Assembly (NCBI GenBank): GCA_019421105.1
Contig: JAHZFY010000025.1
Coordinates: 1-9,767, forward strand
Length of the DNA stretch: 9,767 nt
Source: a bacterium
GTDB lineage: Bacteria; Bacillota_I; Bacilli_A; RFN20; CAG-826
Direction of reading: 5' to 3'
This document shows, piece after piece, positions 1-6,669 of the stretch. A program made the translations under genes and the position numbers. Within the stretch, counting starts at the first letter, position 1, and every line of letters starts with the position of its first letter. Below the pieces are notes generated by a model, which did no database searches, was not told the origin of the DNA, and saw nothing but the letters and a program-made list of their open reading frames with translations.

Positions 1-24
1 AATAGCCCTTATAGGGTTTAGTCA

Positions 25-50
25 GTACAACGTATTTTATGCGTTGGTAC
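25..50. repeat. Imperfect inverted repeat (hairpin)
   Basis: GTACAACG at 25-32 pairs with CGTTGGTAC at 42-50, giving an 8-bp stem with one bulged G and a 9-nt loop. A weaker neighbour, AGCCCT/AGGGTT (4-9 with 13-18, one G-U pair and a 3-nt loop), lies just before it. No T-tract follows either hairpin. They could be RNA structure in an untranslated region or protein-binding sites; the sequence does not decide. Confidence 0.4.
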
Positions 51-88
51 TATTTATAAGAAAATTGTTATTATTTTAAAATGTTTAT

Positions 89-104
89 GTACCCAAAAGG
101 GTAC
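89..104. promoter_or_regulatory. Perfect palindrome GTACCC-AAAA-GGGTAC, candidate operator
   Basis: Two 6-bp arms (89-94 and 99-104) are perfect inverted copies around AAAA. The palindrome sits where the -35 region of the TGATATAAT box at 124-132 would be, centred about 42 bp before the inferred transcription start near 139. No T-tract follows, so it is not an intrinsic terminator. Its placement fits an operator or activator site, or a hairpin in an upstream transcript. The regulator is unknown. Confidence 0.35.
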
Positions 105-123
105 CATAATATACGACACAAAA

Positions 124-132
124 TGATATAAT
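124..132 (+). promoter_or_regulatory. Extended -10 promoter element (TGATATAAT)
   Basis: TGA followed by a perfect TATAAT is a full extended -10 box. No good -35 hexamer lies 16-18 bp upstream (that region is the right side of the palindrome 89-104), as is common for extended -10 promoters or regulated ones. The same nine bases recur at 2979-2987 in front of the GH13 gene. It would give a transcript covering the micro-ORF at 177-215 and possibly the lipoprotein gene. Confidence 0.45.
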
Positions 133-176
133 ATTTTAGATACAATTGATTAAATCAATAATGTCTGGAGGTTAAC

Positions 177-215
177 GTGATTGTTTCAAAAGATATAGTT
201 GTTAAAAAATTTTAA
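177..215 (+). CDS. Possible 12-codon leader peptide or gene remnant
   Basis: A GTG start lies 5 nt after a strong GGAGG (167-171), and the frame reads MIVSKDIVVKKF before a TAA. It is preceded by the TGATATAAT promoter element at 124-132, so promoter, ribosome site and start are all present, but the frame closes after 12 codons. It could be a leader peptide, the surviving 5' end of a decayed gene, or chance. The peptide has no run of one amino acid that would suggest attenuation. I do not recognise it. Confidence 0.2.
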   Translation: MIVSKDIVVKKF

Positions 216-257
216 TCAAGAAAGATAATTAGTTAAAATGTAAATAATATGAATGCG

Positions 258-286
258 TTTACAAAGACTAATTGTATTTGTATAAT
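258..286 (+). promoter_or_regulatory. Sigma-A-type promoter of the lipoprotein gene
   Basis: TTTACA (258-263) and a perfect TATAAT (281-286) are separated by exactly 17 bp. Transcription would begin near 293, leaving a leader of about 20 nt that contains the AAAGGA ribosome site just before the ATG at 313. This is the best-formed promoter in the window. Confidence 0.75.
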
Positions 287-312
287 TTTTAAAGAAAAAA
301 GGAAAAATAGCA

Positions 313-2877
313 ATGAAAAAATTAGGTAAAATTTTTATTTGTTTATTAACTATGATAGCTTTCCCTATCGGATTAGCGTCATGTAATAATAACAATACTA
401 CAAGTAGTTCTTTTATTGATTCTTCAACTGATACTTCCACTAGTAGTAGTGAAGATTCGTCATCTTCATCATCTACATCTACAAGTGTTGGAAAATTAGA
501 TTATGATATGTCGAATGTAAAGTTTGAAGATAAATTTATCACATATGATGGAAAAGAACATACTTTAGAAATAACAGGTACATTACCAGAAGGTGTCACA
601 GTTACTTATTCTAAAAATACTTTAGTTGATGTAGGTATTTTAAAAGTTACAGCATCTTTTAAAGGTGATTATGAACATTATAATGAAATACCTGATATGA
701 GTGCGACTTTAACTATTACAAAAGCAGATTATGATATGTCTAATGTTAAATTCGAAGATAAGACATTTACTTATGATGGAAATAAACACTCATTAGCGAT
801 CACTGGAACCTTACCTAAAGGTGTTGAAGTCATTTATGAAAATAACGGTTTAACAAATGTTGGAAGCGTAGAAGTAATTGCGAAGTTTATAGGTGATTTT
901 AATAACTATAATGATATACCTACCATGAGTGCGACTTTAACAATTAGTAAAGCAACTTATGATATGAGTGGGATAAGTTTTGAAAGCAAAACATTTACCT
1001 ATAATGGAAGTGAATATAATTTATCAATTAAAGGTAGATTACCAAAAGGCGTCAGTGTCATTTATGAAAATAATGGCAAAACTAATGTAGGTGAATATAA
1101 AGTAATCGCGAAATTTATAGGTGATGGATTAAACTATAATCCTATTCCTGATATGACAGCAACTTTAACTATTATAAAAGGTGACTATGATTTATCTCAT
1201 GTTGTCTTTGAAGATAAAACTGTCCCCTATGATGGAAAAGAACATACATTAGAAATCATGGGTGCTTTACCAAAAGGCGTCAGTGTTACTTACACAAATA
1301 ATAAATTAACGGAAATTGGTTCAATCAAAGTAACCGCGGTTTTTACGGGCGATTATGAAAACTATAATGTAATCAAAAGTAAAACCGCGACTTTAACGAT
1401 TGTTAAAGGTGTTTATGATATGTCAAATGTAAAGTTTGAAGATAAAACTGTTACTTATGATAAAAAAGAACATTCTTTAGAAATAACTGGCACCTTACCA
1501 GAAGGAGTTAGTGTTACTTATACACCAAATAAATTAGATGATATTGGTATTTTAAAAGTTACAGCGTCTTTTAAAGGTGATTATGAACATTATGAAAGAA
1601 TACCAGATATGACCGCGACTTTAACTGTTTTCCCATATGTTGATAAAGATGGAAATTATGTTGTCGACGGTATTAAATATAAAAACCATGGAAAATACAT
1701 TTCTGTTGTAGGGTATACAGAAGACATTAATGTTCAACCTACGATAAGAGATCAAATATTAAACATTCCAATTACAGAGATTGGGTATCGCGCCTTTTTT
1801 GAGTGCAAAAAAATAACATATATTGTCATTCCTGATAGCGTTACAAAAATCGATAGTTCTGCTTTTGGTAACTGCACTGGTTTAACTGATATTTTAATCC
1901 CTGATAGTGTTACAAGAATTGAAGAATGGACATTCAATGGGTGTACTAGTTTAGAAAACTTTATGATTGGCAATGGCGTTACTTATATCGGCAATTATGC
2001 TTTCAATGGTTGCACAAAACTATCATTTTTTGATACCAATAACGTTACTCACATTGGTGATTACGCATTTAAAGGCTGCACTGGATTAACAAATGTTTTG
2101 ATAAGCAGCAGTGTTACTTCCATTGGATCAAGAGCGTTTAATAACTGCACAGGATTAACTTTTATCACTATTCCTGATAATGTGACCACGATTGAAAGCG
2201 GTGCGTTTGCGGGTTGCACAAATTTAAAAAATGTTAAGATTGGAAAAGGTATTACATCAATTAATCCTTATATGTTTTCTGATTGTACGATTTTGACATC
2301 TATTACCATTCCTAATAACATCACTTATTTAGGAAGCAATGTATTTTATAACTGCACTGGTCTAACCACTATTACCATTCCTGATAGTGTTTTGGAACTA
2401 GGTGAATCTATTTTTGCAAATTGCACCAGTTTATATAAAGTTTCACTCCCAGAAAGTCTTACCAATATTGGAAGAAAAGCTTTTGAAGGTTGCAATAGTT
2501 TAAAAACAATTAAACTTCCTAATAGCATTTATAAAATTGAAGACAAAACTTTCTTAAATTGTATTAATTTAGAAAATGTAACGATTGGCAATGGTGTTGA
2601 AACAATTGGTTGGCGAGCTTTTGAAGGTTGCACTAATTTAAAAAACATCACTATCCCAAATAGTGTTACATTTATAGATACCTATGTTTTTGATAAGTGT
2701 ATCAATTTAACTTCCATCACATTATCAAATAGCGTCAAGAAAATCGGAGCCAATGCTTTTGAAAAGTGCAATAATTTAAAAGATGTATATTTTAATGGCA
2801 CTGAATCCGAATGGAATTTAATAGACATAGGTCATAATAATGAGTGTTTAACTAACGCTACTATCCATTTCATTTAA
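313..2877 (+). CDS. BspA-like surface lipoprotein with five MBG-type repeats and 15 leucine-rich repeats
   Basis: An 854-residue exported protein, probably anchored by lipid to the outer face of the membrane. Residues 1-24 are a lipoprotein signal peptide: basic MKKLGK, a hydrophobic core and lipobox LASC with the lipidated Cys at 24. Residues about 25-62 are a low-complexity Asn/Ser/Thr stalk. Residues 64-443 are five tandem domains of exactly 76 residues, each opening with a YDMS/YDLS-type motif and closing with a TLT motif, resembling MBG-type bacterial Ig-like repeats. A short linker with VDGIKYKN leads to 15 BspA-type leucine-rich repeats (about 488-830; pattern IG..AF..C..L..I.IP.SV). 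The C-terminal cap carries a GTESEW and TNATIHF pattern typical of these proteins. AAAGGA at 298-303 supports the start. Such proteins often bind host or matrix ligands, but the ligand here is unknown. It stands alone, with its own promoter and terminator. No frameshift or sortase motif is seen. Confidence 0.9.
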   Translation: MKKLGKIFICLLTMIAFPIGLASCNNNNTTSSSFIDSSTDTSTSSSEDSSSSSSTSTSVGKLDYDMSNVKFEDKFITYDGKEHTLEITGTLPEGVTVTYSKNTLVDVGILKVTASFKGDYEHYNEIPDMSATLTITKADYDMSNVKFEDKTFTYDGNKHSLAITGTLPKGVEVIYENNGLTNVGSVEVIAKFIGDFNNYNDIPTMSATLTISKATYDMSGISFESKTFTYNGSEYNLSIKGRLPKGVSVIYENNGKTNVGEYKVIAKFIGDGLNYNPIPDMTATLTIIKGDYDLSHVVFEDKTVPYDGKEHTLEIMGALPKGVSVTYTNNKLTEIGSIKVTAVFTGDYENYNVIKSKTATLTIVKGVYDMSNVKFEDKTVTYDKKEHSLEITGTLPEGVSVTYTPNKLDDIGILKVTASFKGDYEHYERIPDMTATLTVFPYVDKDGNYVVDGIKYKNHGKYISVVGYTEDINVQPTIRDQILNIPITEIGYRAFFECKKITYIVIPDSVTKIDSSAFGNCTGLTDILIPDSVTRIEEWTFNGCTSLENFMIGNGVTYIGNYAFNGCTKLSFFDTNNVTHIGDYAFKGCTGLTNVLISSSVTSIGSRAFNNCTGLTFITIPDNVTTIESGAFAGCTNLKNVKIGKGITSINPYMFSDCTILTSITIPNNITYLGSNVFYNCTGLTTITIPDSVLELGESIFANCTSLYKVSLPESLTNIGRKAFEGCNSLKTIKLPNSIYKIEDKTFLNCINLENVTIGNGVETIGWRAFEGCTNLKNITIPNSVTFIDTYVFDKCINLTSITLSNSVKKIGANAFEKCNNLKDVYFNGTESEWNLIDIGHNNECLTNATIHFI
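502..1641 (+). repeat. Five tandem 228-bp repeats encoding 76-residue MBG-like domains
   Basis: The Tyr codon opening each unit falls at 502, 730, 958, 1186 and 1414, an exact 228-bp period with no indels. By protein reading, unit 1 and unit 5 are the closest pair (shared LEITGTLPEGV and GILKVTASFKGDYEHY), units 2 and 3 form a second pair (shared VIYENNG and KVIAKFIGD-like blocks), and unit 4 is the outlier, an A-B-B-C-A pattern. Long near-identical DNA blocks between units 1 and 5 suggest recent duplication or gene conversion. Confidence 0.9.
1774..2802 (+). repeat. Fifteen BspA-type leucine-rich repeats (about 69 bp each)
   Basis: Units of 23 residues repeat from residue 488 to about 830, each with a conserved AF or similar pair, a Cys, a Leu/Ile and an IP..V turn. 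One unit (fourth, TYIGNYAF..., near residue 557) is 22 residues long. This is the LRR_5/BspA class, expected to form a curved solenoid for ligand binding. The conserved Cys per turn is a usual internal position of this class and is not evidence of disulfides. Confidence 0.88.
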
Positions 2878-2890
2878 AATTAATATTTGT

Positions 2891-2946
2891 AAAAGAGTAA
2901 TTAACAATACACTATGATTAAAAGAGTTGAGTAATTACTCTTTTTT
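2891..2946 (+). terminator. Rho-independent terminator of the lipoprotein gene, with two alternative 5' arms
   Basis: AAAAGAGTAATTA (2891-2903) is a perfect 13-bp complement of TAATTACTCTTTT (2932-2944), with a 28-nt loop and a T-run through 2946. A second AAAAGAGT at 2920-2927 can instead pair with ACTCTTTT (2937-2944), giving an 8-bp stem with a 9-nt loop and the same T-tract. Either form should terminate. It lies 13 nt after the lipoprotein stop codon. Confidence 0.85.
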
Positions 2947-2978
2947 GTTAGCATTCAATACTTATAAATCTATACATA

Positions 2979-2987
2979 TGATATAAT
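2979..2987 (+). promoter_or_regulatory. Extended -10 promoter of the GH13 gene (TGATATAAT)
   Basis: TGA plus a perfect TATAAT directly follows the terminator of the previous gene. The -35 region (near 2959-2964, TACTTA) is poor, so the extended -10 probably carries the promoter. Transcription would begin near 2994. The upstream in-frame ATG at 2986 lies inside this -10 box and would not be in the mRNA, which helps fix the GH13 start at 3022. Confidence 0.65.
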
Positions 2988-3009
2988 GTCTAAGGAATTT
3001 AGATTGTTT

Positions 3010-3014
3010 GGAGG
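3010..3014 (+). promoter_or_regulatory. Ribosome binding site that decides the GH13 start
   Basis: GGAGG stands 7 nt before the ATG at 3022. The longer frame could begin at the ATG at 2986, but that codon has no ribosome site at the right distance and overlaps the -10 box. The start at 3022 also gives the usual GH13 N-terminus (WLK.A.FYEIYPQSY). Confidence 0.8.
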
Positions 3015-3021
3015 CTTTGTT

Positions 3022-4593
3022 ATGAAAAATCCTAAATGGTTAAAAACTGCGACATTTTATGAAATATATCCTCAATCTTATTACGATAGTAATAATGATG
3101 GTATTGGTGATTTGAATGGAATATGCCAAAAATTAGATTACATCAAGTCATTAGGATGCAATGCAATATGGCTCAACCCTATTTTTGATTCACCATTTAA
3201 AGACGCAGGATACGATGTTAGAGATTATTTAAAAATCGCACCAAGATATGGAACGATGGATGATTTAAAAAATCTTATAAAAGAAATGCATAAAAAAGAT
3301 ATGCATCTATTATTAGATTTAGTACCATGTCATACTTCGGAAGATCACGAATGGTTTAAAAAATCATGTTTGCAAGAAACAAATGAATATTCTCATCGAT
3401 ACATTTGGACTAAATCTGCATTCGAAAAACCAAGAAATGGTTTAACTGCAGTAGGTGGGGAAGCTCCAAGAAATGGCACTTATGTAATTTCATATTTTAA
3501 CTGCCAACCTGCTTTAAATTATGGCTTTGCAAAAATTGATGATAATTATCAATTTAGTATTGATTCAAACGAAGCAAGGGCTACTCAACACGCAATTATC
3601 GACGTGATTAAATTTTATCTTAACTTAGGTGTCGATGGTTTTAGAGTTGATATGGCTGCATGCCTTGTTAAAAATGATGATCAAGAAAAAGCGACAATGG
3701 AAGTTTGGAAGTATATTTTTAGTCATGTTAAAAATGAATTCCCTGAAGCTGCGTTTGTTTCTGAATGGGGTCATCCAGATCGTGCATTAAAATGTGGTTT
3801 TGATATGGACTTTTATCTAGATCATGGATGGGATGGTGGAAATGGTTATCATCACTTATTAAGAGATAACAACATCGATATGAACACATACGAATTTACA
3901 AAAGATGATTCCTATTTTAAAACTACTTCAAATCAAAGTATCATACCTTTTTTAAATGAATATATGGCGTGGTTTGATAAGACAAAAAATGATGGTTATA
4001 TTTCGTTTTTAACTGATAATCACGACATGATTAGAACCGCGCATTTTTTTAATGAACAAGAAATTAGGATCATATATTCTTTCTTGTTGACGATGCCTGG
4101 TGTACCTTTTATTTATTACGGCGATGAAATAGGCATGAAATATTTAAAAGTTCCTACAAAAGAAGGTGGTTATCATAGAACCGGTTCTAGAACCCCTATG
4201 CAATGGAATAACGAGACTAATTTAGGCTTTTCAAAAGCTGATAAAGATCAATTATATTTACCTATTGATAGTGATAAAAATGCACCAACAGTTGAAAAGC
4301 AATTGAACAATCCTGCTTCATTGCTAAATCATGTGAAGAAATTGATTTCATTAAGAAAAGAATATGAAGATTTAGGTAATAAAAATCAAATTGAGATTGT
4401 TCGGGTTAGCGATAAAGATAAACTATTCATCTATAAAAGAGGAGAATTTTATTTATTGTGCAATCCAAGCCATAAGACATTTGATTTTGATTTAAGAGGA
4501 GAATTTGAATACATTTATGGTGTTAATTCTGAAGATGTATTATCAAACAAGATAATTCCTGCCTCATCTTTTGCAATCATCAAAAGGAAATGA
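3022..4593 (+). CDS. GH13 family alpha-glucosidase / alpha-amylase-type glycoside hydrolase
   Basis: A 523-residue enzyme without a signal peptide, so it probably acts in the cytoplasm on imported alpha-glucosides or maltodextrins. The N-terminal YEIYPQSYYDSNNDGIGDL segment (residues 14-31) includes the D-x-N-x-D-G-x-G-D calcium loop. Barrel motifs follow in order: GYDVRDY (63-69); region I DLVPCHTS (99-106); QPALNYG (162-168); region II GFRVD with nucleophile Asp210; region III FVSEW with acid/base Glu248; region IV TDNHD with Asp335; then PGVPFIYYGDE (359-369) and SRTPMQW (389-395). The last 100 residues are the beta-sandwich C domain. The layout is that of the oligo-1,6-glucosidase/trehalose-synthase branch, but exact specificity cannot be read. 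Region I has Cys103 where many members have Asn, and QPDLN is QPALN; some alpha-glucosidases of this branch also lack that Asn. It is monocistronic on the left, and no clear terminator separates it from the next operon. Confidence 0.9.
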   Translation: MKNPKWLKTATFYEIYPQSYYDSNNDGIGDLNGICQKLDYIKSLGCNAIWLNPIFDSPFKDAGYDVRDYLKIAPRYGTMDDLKNLIKEMHKKDMHLLLDLVPCHTSEDHEWFKKSCLQETNEYSHRYIWTKSAFEKPRNGLTAVGGEAPRNGTYVISYFNCQPALNYGFAKIDDNYQFSIDSNEARATQHAIIDVIKFYLNLGVDGFRVDMAACLVKNDDQEKATMEVWKYIFSHVKNEFPEAAFVSEWGHPDRALKCGFDMDFYLDHGWDGGNGYHHLLRDNNIDMNTYEFTKDDSYFKTTSNQSIIPFLNEYMAWFDKTKNDGYISFLTDNHDMIRTAHFFNEQEIRIIYSFLLTMPGVPFIYYGDEIGMKYLKVPTKEGGYHRTGSRTPMQWNNETNLGFSKADKDQLYLPIDSDKNAPTVEKQLNNPASLLNHVKKLISLRKEYEDLGNKNQIEIVRVSDKDKLFIYKRGEFYLLCNPSHKTFDFDLRGEFEYIYGVNSEDVLSNKIIPASSFAIIKRK

Positions 4594-4634
4594 TTTGTTT
4601 AAGTAAATATGAAAAATAATGTATAGTACTACTT

Positions 4635-4640
4635 TATTAT
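4635..4640 (+). promoter_or_regulatory. Weak candidate -10 box (TATTAT) of the CooC-dehydratase operon
   Basis: The 78-nt gap between the GH13 stop codon and the next start is AT-rich. TATTAT matches five of six consensus bases and would start transcription near 4647, before the ribosome site at 4658. No recognisable -35 lies at the right distance. An alternative, TATAAC at 4652-4657, would begin the message inside the ribosome site. No terminator hairpin is seen in this gap, so readthrough from the GH13 gene is also possible. Confidence 0.2.
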
Positions 4641-4671
4641 GTTAATATATTTATAACGGAAGTGAAATTAT

Positions 4672-5433
4672 ATGGATAATGTTGTAATTACTGTTGCAGG
4701 AAAAGGCGGTGTTGGAAAAACATCGATTTCTGCAGCTATTGTTAGAGCGCTTGTTAAAAAATATCCTGATAAGCGTATTTTAGCTATTGATGCCGACCCA
4801 GCAGTCGGCCTTTCTACTGCTTTAGGCGTCAATGTCAAAATGACGATTGATGATATTAGAAAAGCTATCATTGAAGCAGGTCATGGGGACAAAGATAAAA
4901 CTGAAGCAAAGGCATTGCTTGGCGAAGCTAAGTTTAGAATTTTTGAAGCGATGGAAGAAATGGATGGTTTTTCTTTTATTGCTGTTGGTCGTCCTGAAAC
5001 TGCAGGATGCTATTGTGGGGTCAATTCATATCTCAAGGTAGTTATCTCTATGATGAGCAAGGAATTTGATTTTGTTGTAATCGATGGTGAAGCTGGTATT
5101 GAACAAGTCAATAGAAGAGTTATGGAAAAAGTTACTCATATGATATTGGTAAGCGATCCTAGCAAAAAAGGAACAACTGTCATTCAAACCATTAAAAAAG
5201 TGGCAGATGAATTAGTGATGTATAAAGAAATCGGTTGCATCATCAATAGAATGAACGATGAAGATCAAAAACAATTCATCAATACAGGCGGTATTCCAAT
5301 TTTAACTTATATTGCAGATGATAAAAATTTGCAGATGGCGGATTTAAAGGGCGAAAGCATCATGGATTTGCCAGATAATTCCAATTTGGTTATAGGTGTT
5401 GAACAAGCACTTAAAATATTAAAAATCTTATAG
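4672..5433 (+). CDS. CooC-type P-loop ATPase (metal-cofactor maturation), first gene of the dehydratase operon
   Basis: A 253-residue SIMIBI-class ATPase. It has the deviant Walker A GKGGVGKT (residues 10-17, signature Lys11 and Lys16), the AIDADP switch segment (38-43) and Walker B FVVIDGEAG (134-142). The GCYCG motif gives Cys113-x-Cys115, and DGEAGIEQVNRR (138-149) matches the CooC signature. In the Ni-CO dehydrogenase system, CooC dimerises on ATP, binds Ni at its CXC pair and helps load the active-site cluster. Size fits the family (about 250-265). GGAAGTGA at 4658-4665 lies 6 nt before the ATG. No CODH gene is present; the next gene starts 15 nt downstream and is a dehydratase subunit with its own ribosome site, so this ATPase probably serves that complex (inference). 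It might instead act in trans on a CODH elsewhere, but the motifs make the family firm. Confidence 0.88.
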   Translation: MDNVVITVAGKGGVGKTSISAAIVRALVKKYPDKRILAIDADPAVGLSTALGVNVKMTIDDIRKAIIEAGHGDKDKTEAKALLGEAKFRIFEAMEEMDGFSFIAVGRPETAGCYCGVNSYLKVVISMMSKEFDFVVIDGEAGIEQVNRRVMEKVTHMILVSDPSKKGTTVIQTIKKVADELVMYKEIGCIINRMNDEDQKQFINTGGIPILTYIADDKNLQMADLKGESIMDLPDNSNLVIGVEQALKILKIL

Positions 5434-5448
5434 CAAGGAGAAAGAAAA

Positions 5449-6669
5449 GTGAAAGATTTAAAACACTTGTATTACTTTGAAAGCTTGCTTCAAGACGCTA
5501 ATAATGAACTAGTAAGAAAGGCGCAATCGGAAGGAAAATTAGCATTAGGCTATACATGCTTCCACATGCCTGAAGTATTATTAAACGTCGGCAATTGTTT
5601 TTCAGTAAGACTAAGAGCCCCTAATACGGGTAGCATGGATGTAGCCACATACTATATGTGTAATGGAAGCTGCGAATACAGTCGCGCTTTGCTAGAAAGG
5701 GCTTTAGAAGGAAACTACAAATTTTTAGATGCAATGATGGGTGTAGATTTATGCGAAGCTATGAATCGTTGCATGGAAAACATGGAAATCCTTCGAATTC
5801 AAGACCCTAATAAGCAAAATTTCTTTTGGGTTAATACTCACGTTGCTTATTCAGATGATGAAGCAAGCGTCAAACACACTGTCGAACAACTTCGTCGTAA
5901 AGTATTGGATCAATTAAGAGATAAATATGGTGTTGACACTTCTGATGCTGCATTAAAAAAAGCTGTGGAAGAACATAACGAAGTATGTAGATTGATTACA
6001 GAAATTGGTAATTATCGTAAATTGGATAACCCAACAATTACTGGTTATGAATTTCATATTTTAACCTTAGTAACATATGTTTGTCCTAAATATTTAATCA
6101 TCGATAAATTAAAAGAAACATTAGAAGAATTAAAAACACGTGAACCAGATCCAAAACCAAAGCATAGAATTAAAGTTGTCGTTGTTGGTTCAGAAATCGA
6201 TGATCCTGAATTAATTCAATTGATTGAAGATAATGGTGCATTAGTTGTCGCTGATCGTTTCTGCTATGGTTCAATTCCTGGCAGAGAAGAAATCATTTTG
6301 AATGATAAAGAAGACATTTTAACTCAAATTTGTCGTAAATATTTAAAAGACACTCAATGTCCAAGACACTGCGCTCCACATCGCGTTAAAGGTAGATATG
6401 ATTTAGTAGATAAATTAGTTAAAGAATATCATGCTGATGGTGTCATTTATGAACAAATGAAATTCTGCACATATTGGAGCTATGAAAGAACATTAGCATC
6501 TTATGTCATGCAAGAGGAATATAAGATACCTACACTATCTATTGATAGACCATATCGTTCTAGAACATCTGGTCAATTAAGAACTCGTATTCAAGCATTC
6601 GTAGAAAATGTTGAAATTAAACAAATCAAAGCCAAAAGAGCTTTAAAAGAAAGCAAGGAGGCTAAATAA
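5449..6669 (+). CDS. 2-hydroxyacyl-CoA dehydratase / benzoyl-CoA reductase family subunit (smaller, 406 aa)
   Basis: One half of a heterodimeric iron-sulfur component of the HgdB/FldC/BcrC superfamily. Members bind a [4Fe-4S] cluster (or a double-cubane cluster) and receive electrons from an ATP-driven activase. Family motifs: GYTCFHMPEVLL (residues 34-45), VRLRAP (53-58), CNGSCEYSRALLERALEG (71-88), and at the C-terminus GVIYEQMKFCTYWSYE (331-346) and QLRTRIQAFVEN (376-387). By family analogy the cluster ligands are Cys37, Cys75 and Cys340; extra cysteines sit close by (Cys71, Cys304, Cys308). Length is near the usual 380-430. The start is GTG, 8 nt after AAGGAG (5435-5440). The stop is immediately followed by the next start with no gap, as expected for subunits made in equal amounts. 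Substrate unknown. It could be a dehydratase, an aryl-CoA reductase or a double-cubane reductase. Confidence 0.85.
   Translation: MKDLKHLYYFESLLQDANNELVRKAQSEGKLALGYTCFHMPEVLLNVGNCFSVRLRAPNTGSMDVATYYMCNGSCEYSRALLERALEGNYKFLDAMMGVDLCEAMNRCMENMEILRIQDPNKQNFFWVNTHVAYSDDEASVKHTVEQLRRKVLDQLRDKYGVDTSDAALKKAVEEHNEVCRLITEIGNYRKLDNPTITGYEFHILTLVTYVCPKYLIIDKLKETLEELKTREPDPKPKHRIKVVVVGSEIDDPELIQLIEDNGALVVADRFCYGSIPGREEIILNDKEDILTQICRKYLKDTQCPRHCAPHRVKGRYDLVDKLVKEYHADGVIYEQMKFCTYWSYERTLASYVMQEEYKIPTLSIDRPYRSRTSGQLRTRIQAFVENVEIKQIKAKRALKESKEAK

Larger units (their letters stand above)
1..312. other. AT-rich non-coding leader upstream of the BspA-like lipoprotein gene
   Basis: No convincing gene of normal length is seen here on either strand. 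The stretch holds three short inverted repeats (4-18, 25-50 and 89-104), a promoter-like TGATATAAT box at 124-132, a 12-codon open frame with a GGAGG ribosome site (177-215), and the promoter of the lipoprotein gene at 258-286. The first hairpins could be the tail of an upstream transcript that lies outside the window, but neither is followed by a run of T, so I do not call a terminator. Confidence 0.6.

Noticed and set aside
1..104. tRNA, riboswitch or rRNA tail in the left leader
   Set aside because: The short hairpins do not form a cloverleaf, and I recognise no conserved riboswitch core or rRNA segment.
1752..2528. Reverse-strand open frames opposite the leucine-rich repeats
   Set aside because: They are the mirror of a repetitive coding region, show the same repeat periodicity, and have no ribosome site or recognisable protein.
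502..2802. CRISPR-like or other non-coding repeat array
   Set aside because: The periodicities (228 and about 69 bp) are multiples of three, in frame, and encode protein domains; there are no identical repeats with unique spacers.
2986..3021. Longer start of the GH13 frame at the ATG at 2986
   Set aside because: That ATG lies inside the TATAAT of the promoter and has no ribosome site, whereas ATG 3022 has GGAGG 7 nt upstream.
4591..4602. Use of genetic code 4 (TGA as Trp)
   Set aside because: The GH13 gene ends at TGA, which read as Trp would add only three codons before a TAA, so this stop alone does not decide. However, every Trp seen is TGG and no gene has an in-frame TGA, which favours the standard code.
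4668..5041. Open frames overlapping the CooC-type gene in other frames and on the reverse strand
   Set aside because: The main frame encodes complete ATPase motifs; the overlapping frames encode no recognisable domain.
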